Source of the DNA: Streptomyces roseolilacinus
Lineage (GTDB): Bacteria; Actinomycetota; Actinomycetes; Streptomycetales; Streptomycetaceae
NCBI RefSeq assembly: GCF_014649335.1
Contig: NZ_BMSV01000008.1
Span: forward strand, 328,420 to 392,419
Reading direction: 5' to 3'
DNA: 64,000 bases
Shown here: positions 1-7,278 of the stretch, piece after piece
Position numbering within the stretch: position 1 is the first letter of the stretch
Layout of the letters: each line of letters opens with the position of its first letter
Notes under the pieces: model-generated
Databases searched by the model: none
The model's input: the letters and a program-made list of their open reading frames with translations, nothing else
Told to the model about the DNA's origin: nothing
Program-made: the position numbers and the translations under genes

Positions 1-7
1 TTGTTCA

Positions 8-20
8 CAACTAAGAGTTG
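8..20. promoter_or_regulatory. Inverted repeat upstream of HSP18-regulator-like gene
   Basis: CAACT-N3-AGTTG is a perfect 5-bp inverted repeat ending 34 bp before the ATG at 54, and TTGACA (18-23) overlaps its right arm as a possible -35. Its place before a small DNA-binding protein gene suggests an autoregulatory operator, perhaps shared with a gene to the left of the window. The binding protein is an inference. Confidence 0.4.
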
Positions 21-53
21 ACACCTTTTCGTGCAGTACCCCACCCTGGTCCC

Positions 54-503
54 ATGACGTCGAACCCGGACCAGCCCACCGACCCCTTCACACCTCCGCA
101 GCCCGACCAGGCGCGGGCGCGCCGCGTGTACGCCTCCCTGATGCGCATCACCGAGCGGCACGCGGCCACCGACGAGCAGCGCCGCCGACAGGCCCACCCC
201 ACGGCCGTCGGGCCGCACGAGGCGGTCCGGCTCGTGTCGTTCCTGCTCAGCGGGGCGGCCCGGTTGCACGACGGCGAACCGGAAGTGGACCAGGCGGACA
301 TCACCGCCGCCCTGAGCCTCATCCCCCTGGTCCGCGGCGAGATGGACGAGCTGGAGGCCGGCCTCCTCCAGATGGCGCGGGGCCGCGGCATGACCTGGCA
401 GGAGATCGCCTTCGGCCTCGGCCTCGGCACCCCGCAGGCCGCCAGGCAACGCCACGAACGCCTCACCGAACGCGCCGGCACCGACGCGGAGAGCGCGGAC
501 TAG
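54..503 (+). CDS. Small DNA-binding protein, HSP18 transcriptional-regulator-like
   Basis: A 149-residue cytoplasmic protein. An N-terminal Pro/Asp-rich stretch leads into helices that begin RVYASLMRITERH. The C-terminal third (EAGLLQMARGRGMTWQEIAF onward, ending QAARQRHERL) reads as a helix-turn-helix of the kind found in actinomycete proteins named HSP18 transcriptional regulator. The ATG at 54 was chosen because the open frame upstream (from 18) runs through the promoter-like inverted repeat at 8-20. The usual partner, an Hsp20/HSP18 chaperone gene, would lie to the left outside the window, so a heat-shock role is inferred from family resemblance only. Confidence 0.65.
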   Translation: MTSNPDQPTDPFTPPQPDQARARRVYASLMRITERHAATDEQRRRQAHPTAVGPHEAVRLVSFLLSGAARLHDGEPEVDQADITAALSLIPLVRGEMDELEAGLLQMARGRGMTWQEIAFGLGLGTPQAARQRHERLTERAGTDAESAD

Positions 504-1081
504 GCGGCCCCCGGGAAGCCCGTGCTCGGCCGGCCACCCCACCCCGGACGGCCCCCCGCTCGTCACACCGGCCGCCGTATCACCGGCCCTTGCGGCGGGC
601 TTGTCCGCCCGCCCGGTAGGTCCACCGCCCTGTACCCGGTCGACCGCCGCACCCGGAGCCCGGAGTCGCGGGAACTCGCCACCGACGACCCCGACGCCGC
701 CCTGGCGATCCGCGACCACGAGTGGCGAGCCCGGCCCCCGAGGGCGGGGAGCGTCAGCGGTGTTGCGTCGCGTGGGGTGGTCCCCTCCGGTGGCGGGCGC
801 TCGCCCGGTGCGCGGCGGTCGACGGCCGCCAACCGCCGCCACATGCGCGGACCGGTACCGAAAGCGGCACGCCGGCCGGACTCCTCGGCGGGGGTGCGGG
901 GCTGTCCTCCCGCCCGTCGGCAGGGGGTCCCGGCGGGCCCGTACGCGGTGGACGCGGTGTCCTTCGGGGGCGGCGCGGGTGTGTCCCTTCGGCAGGCGCC
1001 GCGACCGAAGGGCGCCGCCGCGGCCTCCGGCCGTAGGGGCCTCTCGGGGCCGCGCCCCCCGTCGGCGCTTCGGATGTCTAT
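504..1081. other. Intergenic, no gene seen
   Basis: About 580 bp of high-GC sequence. Several overlapping open frames exist on both strands, but they have arginine/proline-rich shadow composition and no recognisable domain. Nothing convincing is present until the TetR operator at 1082. Confidence 0.5.
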
Positions 1082-1105
1082 AGTAGGTAGACCGAACTAC
1101 CTACT
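1082..1105. promoter_or_regulatory. TetR-type operator (perfect inverted repeat)
   Basis: AGTAGGTAG and CTACCTACT form a perfect 9-bp inverted repeat with a 6-bp spacer (ACCGAA), ending 14 bp before the ATG of the TetR-family gene at 1120. It is AT-richer than its surroundings and lies where transcription of the regulator/exporter pair must begin. This is the expected layout for TetR autorepression and is the probable binding site of that protein. Confidence 0.8.
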
Positions 1106-1119
1106 TCGAGGGGTGTGCG

Positions 1120-1725
1120 ATGGGCGGGGCCGACGAGGCGACGACGGGGTCCACCAGACCGAGGCCGGCGCGGGACCGGCTGCTGGCCGCCGCCGCGCGG
1201 CGCTTCTACGCCGACGGCGTGTCGGCGACCGGGATCGACACGATCACGGCCGAAGCGGGCGTGGCGAAGAAGAGCCTGTACAACAACTTCTCCTCCAAGG
1301 CCGATCTGGTCAGGGCCTACCTCGACGCACGGCACGAGGAGTGGCTGGAGCTGTACCGGCTGCGGCTGGAGCAGGCCCATGACCCCCGAGCCGGGGTGCT
1401 CGCGGTCTTCGACGCCTACGCCGACCACGCGGAAGCCGCCTACGAGCACGGCTTTCGCGGCTGCGGCCTGCTGAACGCGGCCGCCGAACTGCCCGCCGGC
1501 GACGAGGGGCGCGCCGTGGTGCGCCGCCACAAGGAGGAGGTCGAGCGCCTGCTCGCCGGCCACCTGGAACGACTGCTGCCCGACCGGCCCGACCGGGCGC
1601 GCGCGAGGGCGGAGCACCTCGCCTTCCTGCTGGAGGGCGCGATGGCGCGCGCCGGCCTGGAGGGCGGGAGCACCCGCCTGCGGCACGCCCGCGCGATGGC
1701 CGCGGACCTGCTGGAGCAGTGGTGA
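1120..1725 (+). CDS. TetR-family transcriptional regulator
   Basis: A 201-residue dimeric repressor. The N-terminal HTH spans roughly residues 18-65: RDRLLAAAARRFYADGVSAT, then GIDTITAEAGVAKKSLYNNF, the canonical TetR recognition helix region. The rest is the all-helical ligand/dimer domain and contains HGFRGCGLLNAAAEL, a motif seen in one TetR subfamily. ATG follows a GAGGGG site. The gene overlaps the next one by seven bases, so the pair is co-transcribed; the perfect palindrome just upstream should make it self-repressing. It probably controls the DMT exporter behind it; the ligand is unknown. Confidence 0.92.
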   Translation: MGGADEATTGSTRPRPARDRLLAAAARRFYADGVSATGIDTITAEAGVAKKSLYNNFSSKADLVRAYLDARHEEWLELYRLRLEQAHDPRAGVLAVFDAYADHAEAAYEHGFRGCGLLNAAAELPAGDEGRAVVRRHKEEVERLLAGHLERLLPDRPDRARARAEHLAFLLEGAMARAGLEGGSTRLRHARAMAADLLEQW

Positions 1726-2825
1726 GGCAGCCGGCCGTGCCCGCCCCCCGCTCGGTGGGCACGGGATCGCTGTGCGTGCTCGCGGCCTCCGTGCTGTGGG
1801 GCACCACGGGCACCGCGGCGACCTTCGCCCCGGCCGTGGGGCCCCTGGCCGTGGGGGCGGTCGCGATGGGGCTGGGCGGACTGCTCCAAGCGCTGACGGC
1901 CGCTCCCCACATCGCCCGCCAGGCCCGGGAACTGCGTGCGCGGCGCGGTGTCGTCCTGCTGGGGGCGCTCGCGGTGGCGGTCTACCCCCTGGCGTTCTAC
2001 AGCTCGATGCGTCTGGCCGGAGTGGCCGTGGGGACGGTGGTGTCGATCGGTACGGCCCCGCTGGCCTCGGCCGTGATCGAACGGGTCGTGGACCGGCGGC
2101 GGCTGTCGCGCCGGTGGAAGGCCGGCGCCGCCCTCGGTCTGCTGGGCACGGTACTGCTCTGCGTGGCCCAGGCCGCGGGACCCGCGCAGCACGGTCCGGC
2201 GGAGGCGTCCGCGGGCGCCACGGTGCTCGGTGTGGGCCTGGGCCTGGTCGCCGCGGCGACCTACGCCCTGTACTCCTGGGCGGCCCACCGGCTGATCACC
2301 CGCGGGATCACCTCCCGGGCGGCGATGGGTGCGGTCTTCGGGGTGGGCGGGGTGCTGCTCGTCCCCGTCCTGCTGGTCACCGGCGCCCCGCTCGTCGACT
2401 CCTGGCCCAACGCGGCCGTCGGCGCCTACATGGCGCTGGTGCCCATGTTCGCCGGCTACGTCCTGTTCGGCTGGGGTCTGGCCCACGTGCCCGCCAGCAC
2501 GGCCACCACGCTCTCCCTGCTCGAACCGGCCGTCGCGGCGGTGCTCGCCGTGCTCGTCGTCGGGGAGCGCCTCCCCGCCGTCGGCTGGGCCGGCATCGCG
2601 CTCGTCGTCGGCTGCCTCGCCGTCCTCACCGCCCCCATCCCCTCCGCCCGGCGGCCACGACGCCGGGAAGGCCCGACGGCCCCGGCACCCGGCGGGACGG
2701 CCCCGCCACACGAGGGGACGGCCCCGGCGTACGAAGGGGCGGCGCCGGTACGGGGAGGAGCGGCGCCGGTGTACGAAGGGACGCTGCGGCAGGCCGCCGC
2801 AGCGGTTCCCGAACGCGACCAGTAG
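1719..2825 (+). CDS. EamA/DMT-family membrane transporter
   Basis: A 368-residue inner-membrane protein with the two EamA repeats (about ten hydrophobic segments over residues 15-305), including LAASVLWGTTGTAATFAPAV near the start and TATTLSLLEPAVAAVLAVLV, the typical last-repeat motif. It should export a small metabolite or drug. GTG 1719 or GTG 1722 is the start, overlapping the TetR stop. The last 55 or so residues form a low-complexity cytosolic tail of imperfect Gly-Thr/Ala-Ala-Pro repeats (GTAPAYEG, GAAPVRGG, GAAPVYEG) not usual for the family. Substrate unknown; regulation is by the neighbouring TetR. Confidence 0.88.
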   Translation: MVRQPAVPAPRSVGTGSLCVLAASVLWGTTGTAATFAPAVGPLAVGAVAMGLGGLLQALTAAPHIARQARELRARRGVVLLGALAVAVYPLAFYSSMRLAGVAVGTVVSIGTAPLASAVIERVVDRRRLSRRWKAGAALGLLGTVLLCVAQAAGPAQHGPAEASAGATVLGVGLGLVAAATYALYSWAAHRLITRGITSRAAMGAVFGVGGVLLVPVLLVTGAPLVDSWPNAAVGAYMALVPMFAGYVLFGWGLAHVPASTATTLSLLEPAVAAVLAVLVVGERLPAVGWAGIALVVGCLAVLTAPIPSARRPRRREGPTAPAPGGTAPPHEGTAPAYEGAAPVRGGAAPVYEGTLRQAAAAVPERDQ

Positions 2826-2830
2826 GCGGA

Positions 2831-2847
2831 GCCCCGCCTCGCGGGGC
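2831..2847. terminator. Hairpin between convergent genes
   Basis: GCCCCGC-CTC-GCGGGGC, a 7-bp GC stem six bases after the exporter stop and before the convergent B3/B4 gene. There is no U-tract, as is common in Streptomyces. Confidence 0.5.
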
Positions 2848-3077
2848 GCCGGACACCGGCCCGCCCCGCCCGCGGCCGCTGCGCCCGCGGGCGAGGGCCG
2901 GTGCGCTGCGCGACGACCGGCGGCCCGGCGCCCGCCCCGGCGTGACCGCGTTCCCGGCCTCGCCGGAGCCCTGCCCGCCCAAGACGGACGACAACCCGGC
3001 CGGGGCGCCGCCGCGCGGACGAAACGCGTCCCGCCCCCCGGGCACCCGGGCCGTCCGTCCCGTTCGCCGCGGCCGTC

Positions 3078-3785
3078 TCAGGCGGTGGCCTGGGGCTGCT
3101 CCGGGCTGAGGTAGTGCACGGCGGTCCGTGCGGCGTGAGGCGCGAGGAGGTCCCGCAGCTCCTCAGCGGCGGCCTTGAGGAGGTGGCCGTCGCGGGGGCC
3201 GTGGAGGGTCTCCAGCAGGAAGGCGACGTGGGTGGAGTCCTCGGTGACGCGGGTGCGGTGGGCGTCGCGGTGGTTCCAGTGGCGGGTGAGGACGCCCGCG
3301 GCGTCGGCGTAGACGACCTCCCCGGGCCTGGGCCGCTCGACCGTGCCGGGTTCGCCGAGCGGGGTGAACTCCTCGGTGCCGTCGGCGTGGCGGACGTCGA
3401 TGTCGCCGGTGACCCGGTCGAGGTCGAAGGCGCCGGCGGGCAGGCCGTGGCGGACGGAGACGGCGTTGTACGTGTCGACGGCCGGGTTGACGCGCGGCAG
3501 GGCGCCCTTCTTGGCGAGGCGGCGGCCGAGGGCGTCGACGCTGGGGCGGGTGCGGCGGGGGTTGGTGCCGAAGGAGCGGTAGGCGGTGTGCCACGCCTCG
3601 ATGCGGGGGTCGGTCTCGTCGGCGGGCTGCCAGGTGCCGAGGGCGAGTTGCCGCTCCAGCGCCTCCAGGGCGGTGGCGGTGCCGGGCCAGGGCTCGCGGC
3701 CGCGCAGACCGGTGGCGGTGACCAGGGCGATGAGGGTGTCGGGGAAGGCGTCCGCGACGGCGGGGGCGAGCCGGAGGACGGTCAT
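3078..3785 (-). CDS. B3/B4 tRNA-synthetase-like domain protein
   Basis: A 235-residue soluble protein made of the B3/B4 fold known from the beta subunit of phenylalanyl-tRNA synthetase, where it edits mischarged tRNA. Markers are AWHTAYRSFGTNPRRTRPS followed by VNPAVDTYNAVSVRHGLPAG, the conserved core of stand-alone B3/B4 proteins, and the C-terminal THVAFLLETL segment. It is last in a minus-strand run after a DMT exporter and an FMN-binding protein, opposite an XRE-cupin regulator. It may act as a free-standing editing or amino-acid-binding protein; the cassette suggests a common substrate, perhaps an amino acid analogue, but this is inference. Confidence 0.85.
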   Translation of the reverse strand: MTVLRLAPAVADAFPDTLIALVTATGLRGREPWPGTATALEALERQLALGTWQPADETDPRIEAWHTAYRSFGTNPRRTRPSVDALGRRLAKKGALPRVNPAVDTYNAVSVRHGLPAGAFDLDRVTGDIDVRHADGTEEFTPLGEPGTVERPRPGEVVYADAAGVLTRHWNHRDAHRTRVTEDSTHVAFLLETLHGPRDGHLLKAAAEELRDLLAPHAARTAVHYLSPEQPQATA

Positions 3786-3827
3786 GGGAGGGGTGCTCCG
3801 TTCTTTCGTGCGCAGGGCGGCGGGTGG

Positions 3828-4475
3828 TCAGGGCTTCCAGGGGCCCGTGCGGTCCAGGCGGCGCCGCTGCTGGAGCGCGGCGGGGACGTCGAGGCCCCGG
3901 CCCCGTTCGGTGAGGCGGTCGGCGACGGTGGTGCGGTGCTCGACGGGCTTGTGGTCGTCGTACTTGAACTTCGCCCGTACGTCGGTGACCTCCAGGCGCA
4001 GACCGCGGATGCCGGACAGCATCCGGCCGTACGGGGGCCGGTCGGCGGAGACGGGGGCGTGGTCGCCGTCGGGCTGGAAGTGGGCCATCTGGCGGCGCAG
4101 CAGCTCGGCCTTGGCCTCGGGGTCGTCGACGACGTGGGCGCGGCAGGTGAACTGGACGGCGGTGTAGTAGCTGGTGGGGACGCCGTCGGTGGGCGGGCTG
4201 CCCGGCTTGGCGCGCCAGGGGCCGGGGACGAAGGCGTAGTCGCCGAAGACGGTGAACAGGACGTTCGGGTCGTTCTCGATCGCCTTCCAGGCGGGGTTGG
4301 GGCGGGCGAGGTGGACCAGGAGGTGGCCGGGGTCGCTGGTGAAGTGGGTGGGGACGGCGACGGGCGGCCGGCCGGGCGGGCCGTTGACGGCGAGGACGCC
4401 GAAGTCGTGGCCGTCGGCGATCCAGGCCCGCCATTCGGCCTCGTCCAGGCCGGCGTCCCAGGGCTGGATGAACAT
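3828..4475 (-). CDS. FMN-binding negative transcriptional regulator-like (PaiB family)
   Basis: A 215-residue protein of the PaiB/FMN-binding split-barrel family. It begins MFIQPWD, then HDFGVLAVNGPPGRPPVAVP, HLARPNPAWKAIENDP and the TYYTAVQ-like VPTSYYTAVQ segment; RMLSGIRGLRLEVTDVRAKF near the end is the family's conserved dimer/flavin region. ATG at 4475 follows an AAGGAG site with 6-base spacing. It sits 42 bp before the B3/B4 gene and 38 bp after the DMT exporter. PaiB was named as a regulator in Bacillus, but many relatives are probably flavin enzymes, so a redox role is equally possible. Confidence 0.85.
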   Translation of the reverse strand: MFIQPWDAGLDEAEWRAWIADGHDFGVLAVNGPPGRPPVAVPTHFTSDPGHLLVHLARPNPAWKAIENDPNVLFTVFGDYAFVPGPWRAKPGSPPTDGVPTSYYTAVQFTCRAHVVDDPEAKAELLRRQMAHFQPDGDHAPVSADRPPYGRMLSGIRGLRLEVTDVRAKFKYDDHKPVEHRTTVADRLTERGRGLDVPAALQQRRRLDRTGPWKP

Positions 4476-4513
4476 GCGGTGCTCCTTGCGGGGTGCGACG
4501 TGGGGGAGGGGGG

Positions 4514-5350
4514 TCAGGTGAGGGCGAGGAGGCTGACGGCGACGGCGGCGGTGCCGAGTCCGACGAGCTGGCCCCGGTGGATGCGTTCGGCGAGCACGCC
4601 GCGGGCGAGCAGGACGGTGCCGGCCGGGTAGAGGGCGGTGATCACGGCGACGACGGCGAGGTCCCCGCCGCGGGCGGCCAGCAGGAACAGCAGGTTCGCC
4701 ACCGAGTCCAGCACGCCGGCCGCGGCCGACATCGCGTACGCGGGCTTCTCCGACCCGAGCCTGCGGTACATCAGCCCGGCCGCGGCCAGGGTCACGGCGG
4801 AGGAGACCGCCCGGCCGACGATCAGCGGGGCCACGCCGCTGTCGGAGGGGGCCTGGTGCAGGAAGACCAGCTGGAGCGCGATCGCGGAGCCCGCGCCGAG
4901 GGCCAGCAGCAGCGCGGTACGGGAGGGGCGGACCGACCCCGTGCCGTGGCCGGCGCTCACCAGGACGACCGCGGCCAGCGCGAGCGGCAGCCCGACCATC
5001 CCGGCGGCCCCCAGGTGTTCGCCCTGCAGCAGTCCCACGCCGACCGGCAGCACGGCGGACACGAGGGCGGTGACGGGGGAGAGGACGTTCATCGGGCCGA
5101 TCGCCAGGGTGCGGTAGAGCAGGGCGAACGCGGCGGCCGAGGCGACGCCGGACGCCGCGCCCCAGACGAGCGCGCCGGTGCCGAACGAGGCGCCGAGGAA
5201 GGGCCACAGCAGCAGTTCGACGGCGAGCGAGGCCGGGGCCGCGATCATCACGGTGCGCAGCACATGGGCTTTTCGGGCACCGAGTCCGCCGAGGAAGTCG
5301 GCGCACCCGTAGGCGAGGGAGCTGCCCAGGGCCAGCAGCAGAGCGATCAC
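4514..5350 (-). CDS. EamA/DMT-family transporter
   Basis: A 278-residue inner-membrane exporter with ten hydrophobic segments in two EamA halves: ALLLALGSSLAYGCADFLGG at the N-terminus, GPMNVLSPVTALVSAVLPVG closing the first half and ALYPAGTVLLARGVLAERIH closing the second. GTG at 5350 was chosen because an AAGGGA site precedes it; the longer frame (to 5440) would run into the divergent promoter. It is first gene of the run leading to the PaiB-like and B3/B4 genes. The divergently placed XRE-cupin gene is its likely regulator. Substrate unknown. Confidence 0.85.
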   Translation of the reverse strand: MIALLLALGSSLAYGCADFLGGLGARKAHVLRTVMIAAPASLAVELLLWPFLGASFGTGALVWGAASGVASAAAFALLYRTLAIGPMNVLSPVTALVSAVLPVGVGLLQGEHLGAAGMVGLPLALAAVVLVSAGHGTGSVRPSRTALLLALGAGSAIALQLVFLHQAPSDSGVAPLIVGRAVSSAVTLAAAGLMYRRLGSEKPAYAMSAAAGVLDSVANLLFLLAARGGDLAVVAVITALYPAGTVLLARGVLAERIHRGQLVGLGTAAVAVSLLALT

Positions 5351-5391
5351 GGTACGTACATCCCTTACTATTTCAATGGAACGACTGAACC

Positions 5392-5444
5392 GTACAGCGA
5401 ACCGACCGGGGTGTGTCAACCAAACGACCGGGCGGTACATCGAA
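5392..5444. promoter_or_regulatory. Direct repeats in divergent promoter region
   Basis: GTACAGCGAA (5392-5401) and GTACATCGAA (5435-5444) are direct copies 43 bp apart, about four helical turns, in the 122-bp AT-richer gap between the DMT exporter and the XRE-cupin gene. They are plausible half-sites for the XRE-cupin regulator acting on both promoters. Confidence 0.35.
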
Positions 5445-5472
5445 GTGTTCCCCTGGTGAGGATGGTGACCGG

Positions 5473-6054
5473 ATGACCGAGACAGAGGCAGCCCTGCGGA
5501 CTCTCGCGCACAACGTCAGGACGGCCCGCACCCGCGCGGGCCTGTCCCTGGACGAGCTCGGCCGGCGCGCCAAGGTCAGCAAGGGCGCCCTGGTCGGACT
5601 GGAGAAAGCCCAGGGCAACCCGAACTTCGCCACCCTGGTCCGGCTGGCCGACACCCTCGGCGTCTCCGTCTCCGCCCTGCTGGAGGGGCCGGCCGAGGGC
5701 CGCGTCCGCGTCGTGAGCGCCGACGCCGTGATGCCGCTGTGGACCGGGGCGGAAGGCGGCGAGGCCCGCCTGATGCTGACGACCTCCGGCCCGGCCCCCG
5801 TCGAGGTCTGGCGCTGGAAGCTCCGGCCGGGGGAGGAGTACCCCAGCCACCCCCACCAGAGCGGGGTCGTCGAGACCGTCAGCGTCACCTCCGGCCGGAT
5901 GACCCTGGTCGTCGACGGCGTCGAGCACCCCGTCGAAGCCGGACAGACCGCCACCTTCGACGGCGACGCCCCGCACACCTACCGCGGCGCCGGCACCGAG
6001 ACCTGCCACCTGATCATGACCGTCCACATCCCGCCCGGCCCCGCCTCCGCGTGA
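5473..6054 (+). CDS. XRE-family regulator with C-terminal cupin domain
   Basis: A 193-residue regulator. Residues 8-68 form a Cro/CI-type HTH (TAGLSLDEL-like TRAGLSLDELGRRAKVSKGA, LVGLEKAQGNPNFATLVRLA). Residues 105-185 form a cupin barrel (RLRPGEEYPSH-like KLRPGEEYPSHPHQSGVVET; later VEAGQTATFDGDAPHTY) expected to bind a small effector. ATG at 5473 has a GGTGAGGA site; the upstream in-frame GTG (5413) lies in the operator region. It is transcribed away from the exporter/PaiB/B3-B4 cassette and most likely senses the compound that cassette handles. Confidence 0.9.
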   Translation: MTETEAALRTLAHNVRTARTRAGLSLDELGRRAKVSKGALVGLEKAQGNPNFATLVRLADTLGVSVSALLEGPAEGRVRVVSADAVMPLWTGAEGGEARLMLTTSGPAPVEVWRWKLRPGEEYPSHPHQSGVVETVSVTSGRMTLVVDGVEHPVEAGQTATFDGDAPHTYRGAGTETCHLIMTVHIPPGPASA

Positions 6055-6301
6055 CCCGGCCCGGGCGCCGCGGGTGTCCGGTCGCGGACGGCGGCACGGA
6101 GGGGACCTGGCGCCGCGCGGGGCGGGTACGGGATGCTGCGGGCACCGCCGCGACGGCGGAACGGGCCGTCCCCGGCGCCGCCCCGGCGACCGCGCCGCCG
6201 TACCGCGTCGCACCGGGGCTTTCTCCTCGGGCGCGCACGCGCGGGCGAGGGCAGGGGCCGCCCGGCGCCGGTGCCTCCGGCGGTCGGGCTCCTTCCCGGA
6301 A

Positions 6302-6395
6302 CCGAACGGCACGGGACGAACGGCACGGGACGAACGACACAGATCGCACAGCGCAGACCGCACGGCACAGACCGCACAGCACGCAGCGAACAGGG
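6302..6395. repeat. Degenerate short tandem repeats upstream of Fe-S protein gene
   Basis: Two exact tandem copies of the 14-mer GAACGGCACGGGAC (6304-6331) are followed by diverged units of the type CAGACCGCACGGCA and CAGACCGCACAGCA up to about 6390, ending just before the ribosome binding site of the gene at 6409. The lower-GC, A-rich run fills the leader. The rest of the 6055-6408 gap shows no gene. Confidence 0.6.
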
Positions 6396-6408
6396 GGACA
6401 CGCGCCGC

Positions 6409-7110
6409 ATGACGATCGCGGACACACTTGCCCGGGTCTCGGCCACGGGCCCGTACTTCGCCGTGTCCTGCGGGCCGCGCGCCGACCCGGGGGACTTCCG
6501 CCCGCTCACCGACCTCTACACGGACCGGGAGATCCTGTCGGCGCAGGTGGCGGACCTGGTCCGCCGCATCGGCACCGACCGGCGGGTGGCGGCCTCCGCG
6601 CTCCACCTCGGCACCGCCGCACGCCTCTGGTCGATCGCCCTGGCCACGGCGGCCCTGGCCGGCCGCGTGCCCGACCTGACCCCGGACCGGCTGCACTGGC
6701 GCGCGACCGGATCCGGCACGGTCGAGCTGTGGCTGCCCGAACCGGCCGCCATGCCCGGCCGGGACCTTCCCGCAGCCCTGTACGAGACCGTCGCCGTACG
6801 CAACCTGGCCCCGCTGGGCGAGGCGCTGGGCGGGCCCTTCGGGCTGTCGCCGAAGCTGCTGCGCGGCAACGTGGCCTCCGCGCTCGCCGGAGCCGTACGC
6901 ATCCTGCGCACCCACGGCCCCGACACCCCGCACCCACCGCTCCCGATCGCCGCGGCCCTGCTGGAACGGGGCCCGCTCGCGGACGCGGGCACCCTCACCC
7001 TCGCCCCGCCCGCCTACCGCCGCCGGAGCTGCTGCCTCTTCTACCGGGTGCCGGGAGCCGACTACTGCGGCGACTGCGTCCTCAACCGCGGGGAGGCGGC
7101 CCCCCTCTGA
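6409..7110 (+). CDS. (2Fe-2S)-binding FhuF-like protein
   Basis: A 233-residue protein ending in the FhuF-type cluster motif SCCLFYRVPGADYCGDC, that is C-C-x10-C-x2-C, which holds a [2Fe-2S] cluster in siderophore-reductase relatives. The middle part (ALHLGTAARLWSIALATAAL, then RGNVASALAGAVRIL) matches the family's helical body. The likely role is reductive release of iron from ferric siderophores at the inner face of the membrane. ATG at 6409 follows CAGGGGGA; the longer frame from 6133 would run through the tandem repeats. A paralogue with the same motif lies at 47140. No siderophore genes are adjacent. Confidence 0.8.
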   Translation: MTIADTLARVSATGPYFAVSCGPRADPGDFRPLTDLYTDREILSAQVADLVRRIGTDRRVAASALHLGTAARLWSIALATAALAGRVPDLTPDRLHWRATGSGTVELWLPEPAAMPGRDLPAALYETVAVRNLAPLGEALGGPFGLSPKLLRGNVASALAGAVRILRTHGPDTPHPPLPIAAALLERGPLADAGTLTLAPPAYRRRSCCLFYRVPGADYCGDCVLNRGEAAPL

Positions 7111-7226
7111 CCGTCCGGACCGGCGGGCGGCACCGGGGACCGGCCGGTGCGAGCGCGCCGGCGGGCCCGTGGCCCTCCCGCGGCGGACGTGCGCGGCGAC
7201 CCCGCCCGGCGTGCGGCGGGCGGGCA

Positions 7227-7269
7227 CCCGCGGCCCCGGTCGCGGGGCGGGAGCGACCGGGGCCGCGGG
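7227..7269. terminator. Strong hairpin between convergent genes
   Basis: A perfect 17-bp GC-rich stem (7227-7243 with 7253-7269) with a 9-base loop, nine bases beyond the cellulase stop. It probably terminates the cellulase transcript and may also serve the Fe-S gene coming from the other side. Confidence 0.8.
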
Positions 7270-7278
7270 AGGGCCGGA

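Noticed and set aside
522..1382. 286-codon plus-strand frame over the TetR promoter
   Set aside because: It crosses the operator and the start of the TetR gene in another frame and has Arg/Pro/Gly shadow composition.
3114..5476. Long plus-strand open frames over the PaiB-like/B3-B4/DMT cassette
   Set aside because: Gly/Val/Arg-rich antisense of well-supported minus-strand genes; no domains.
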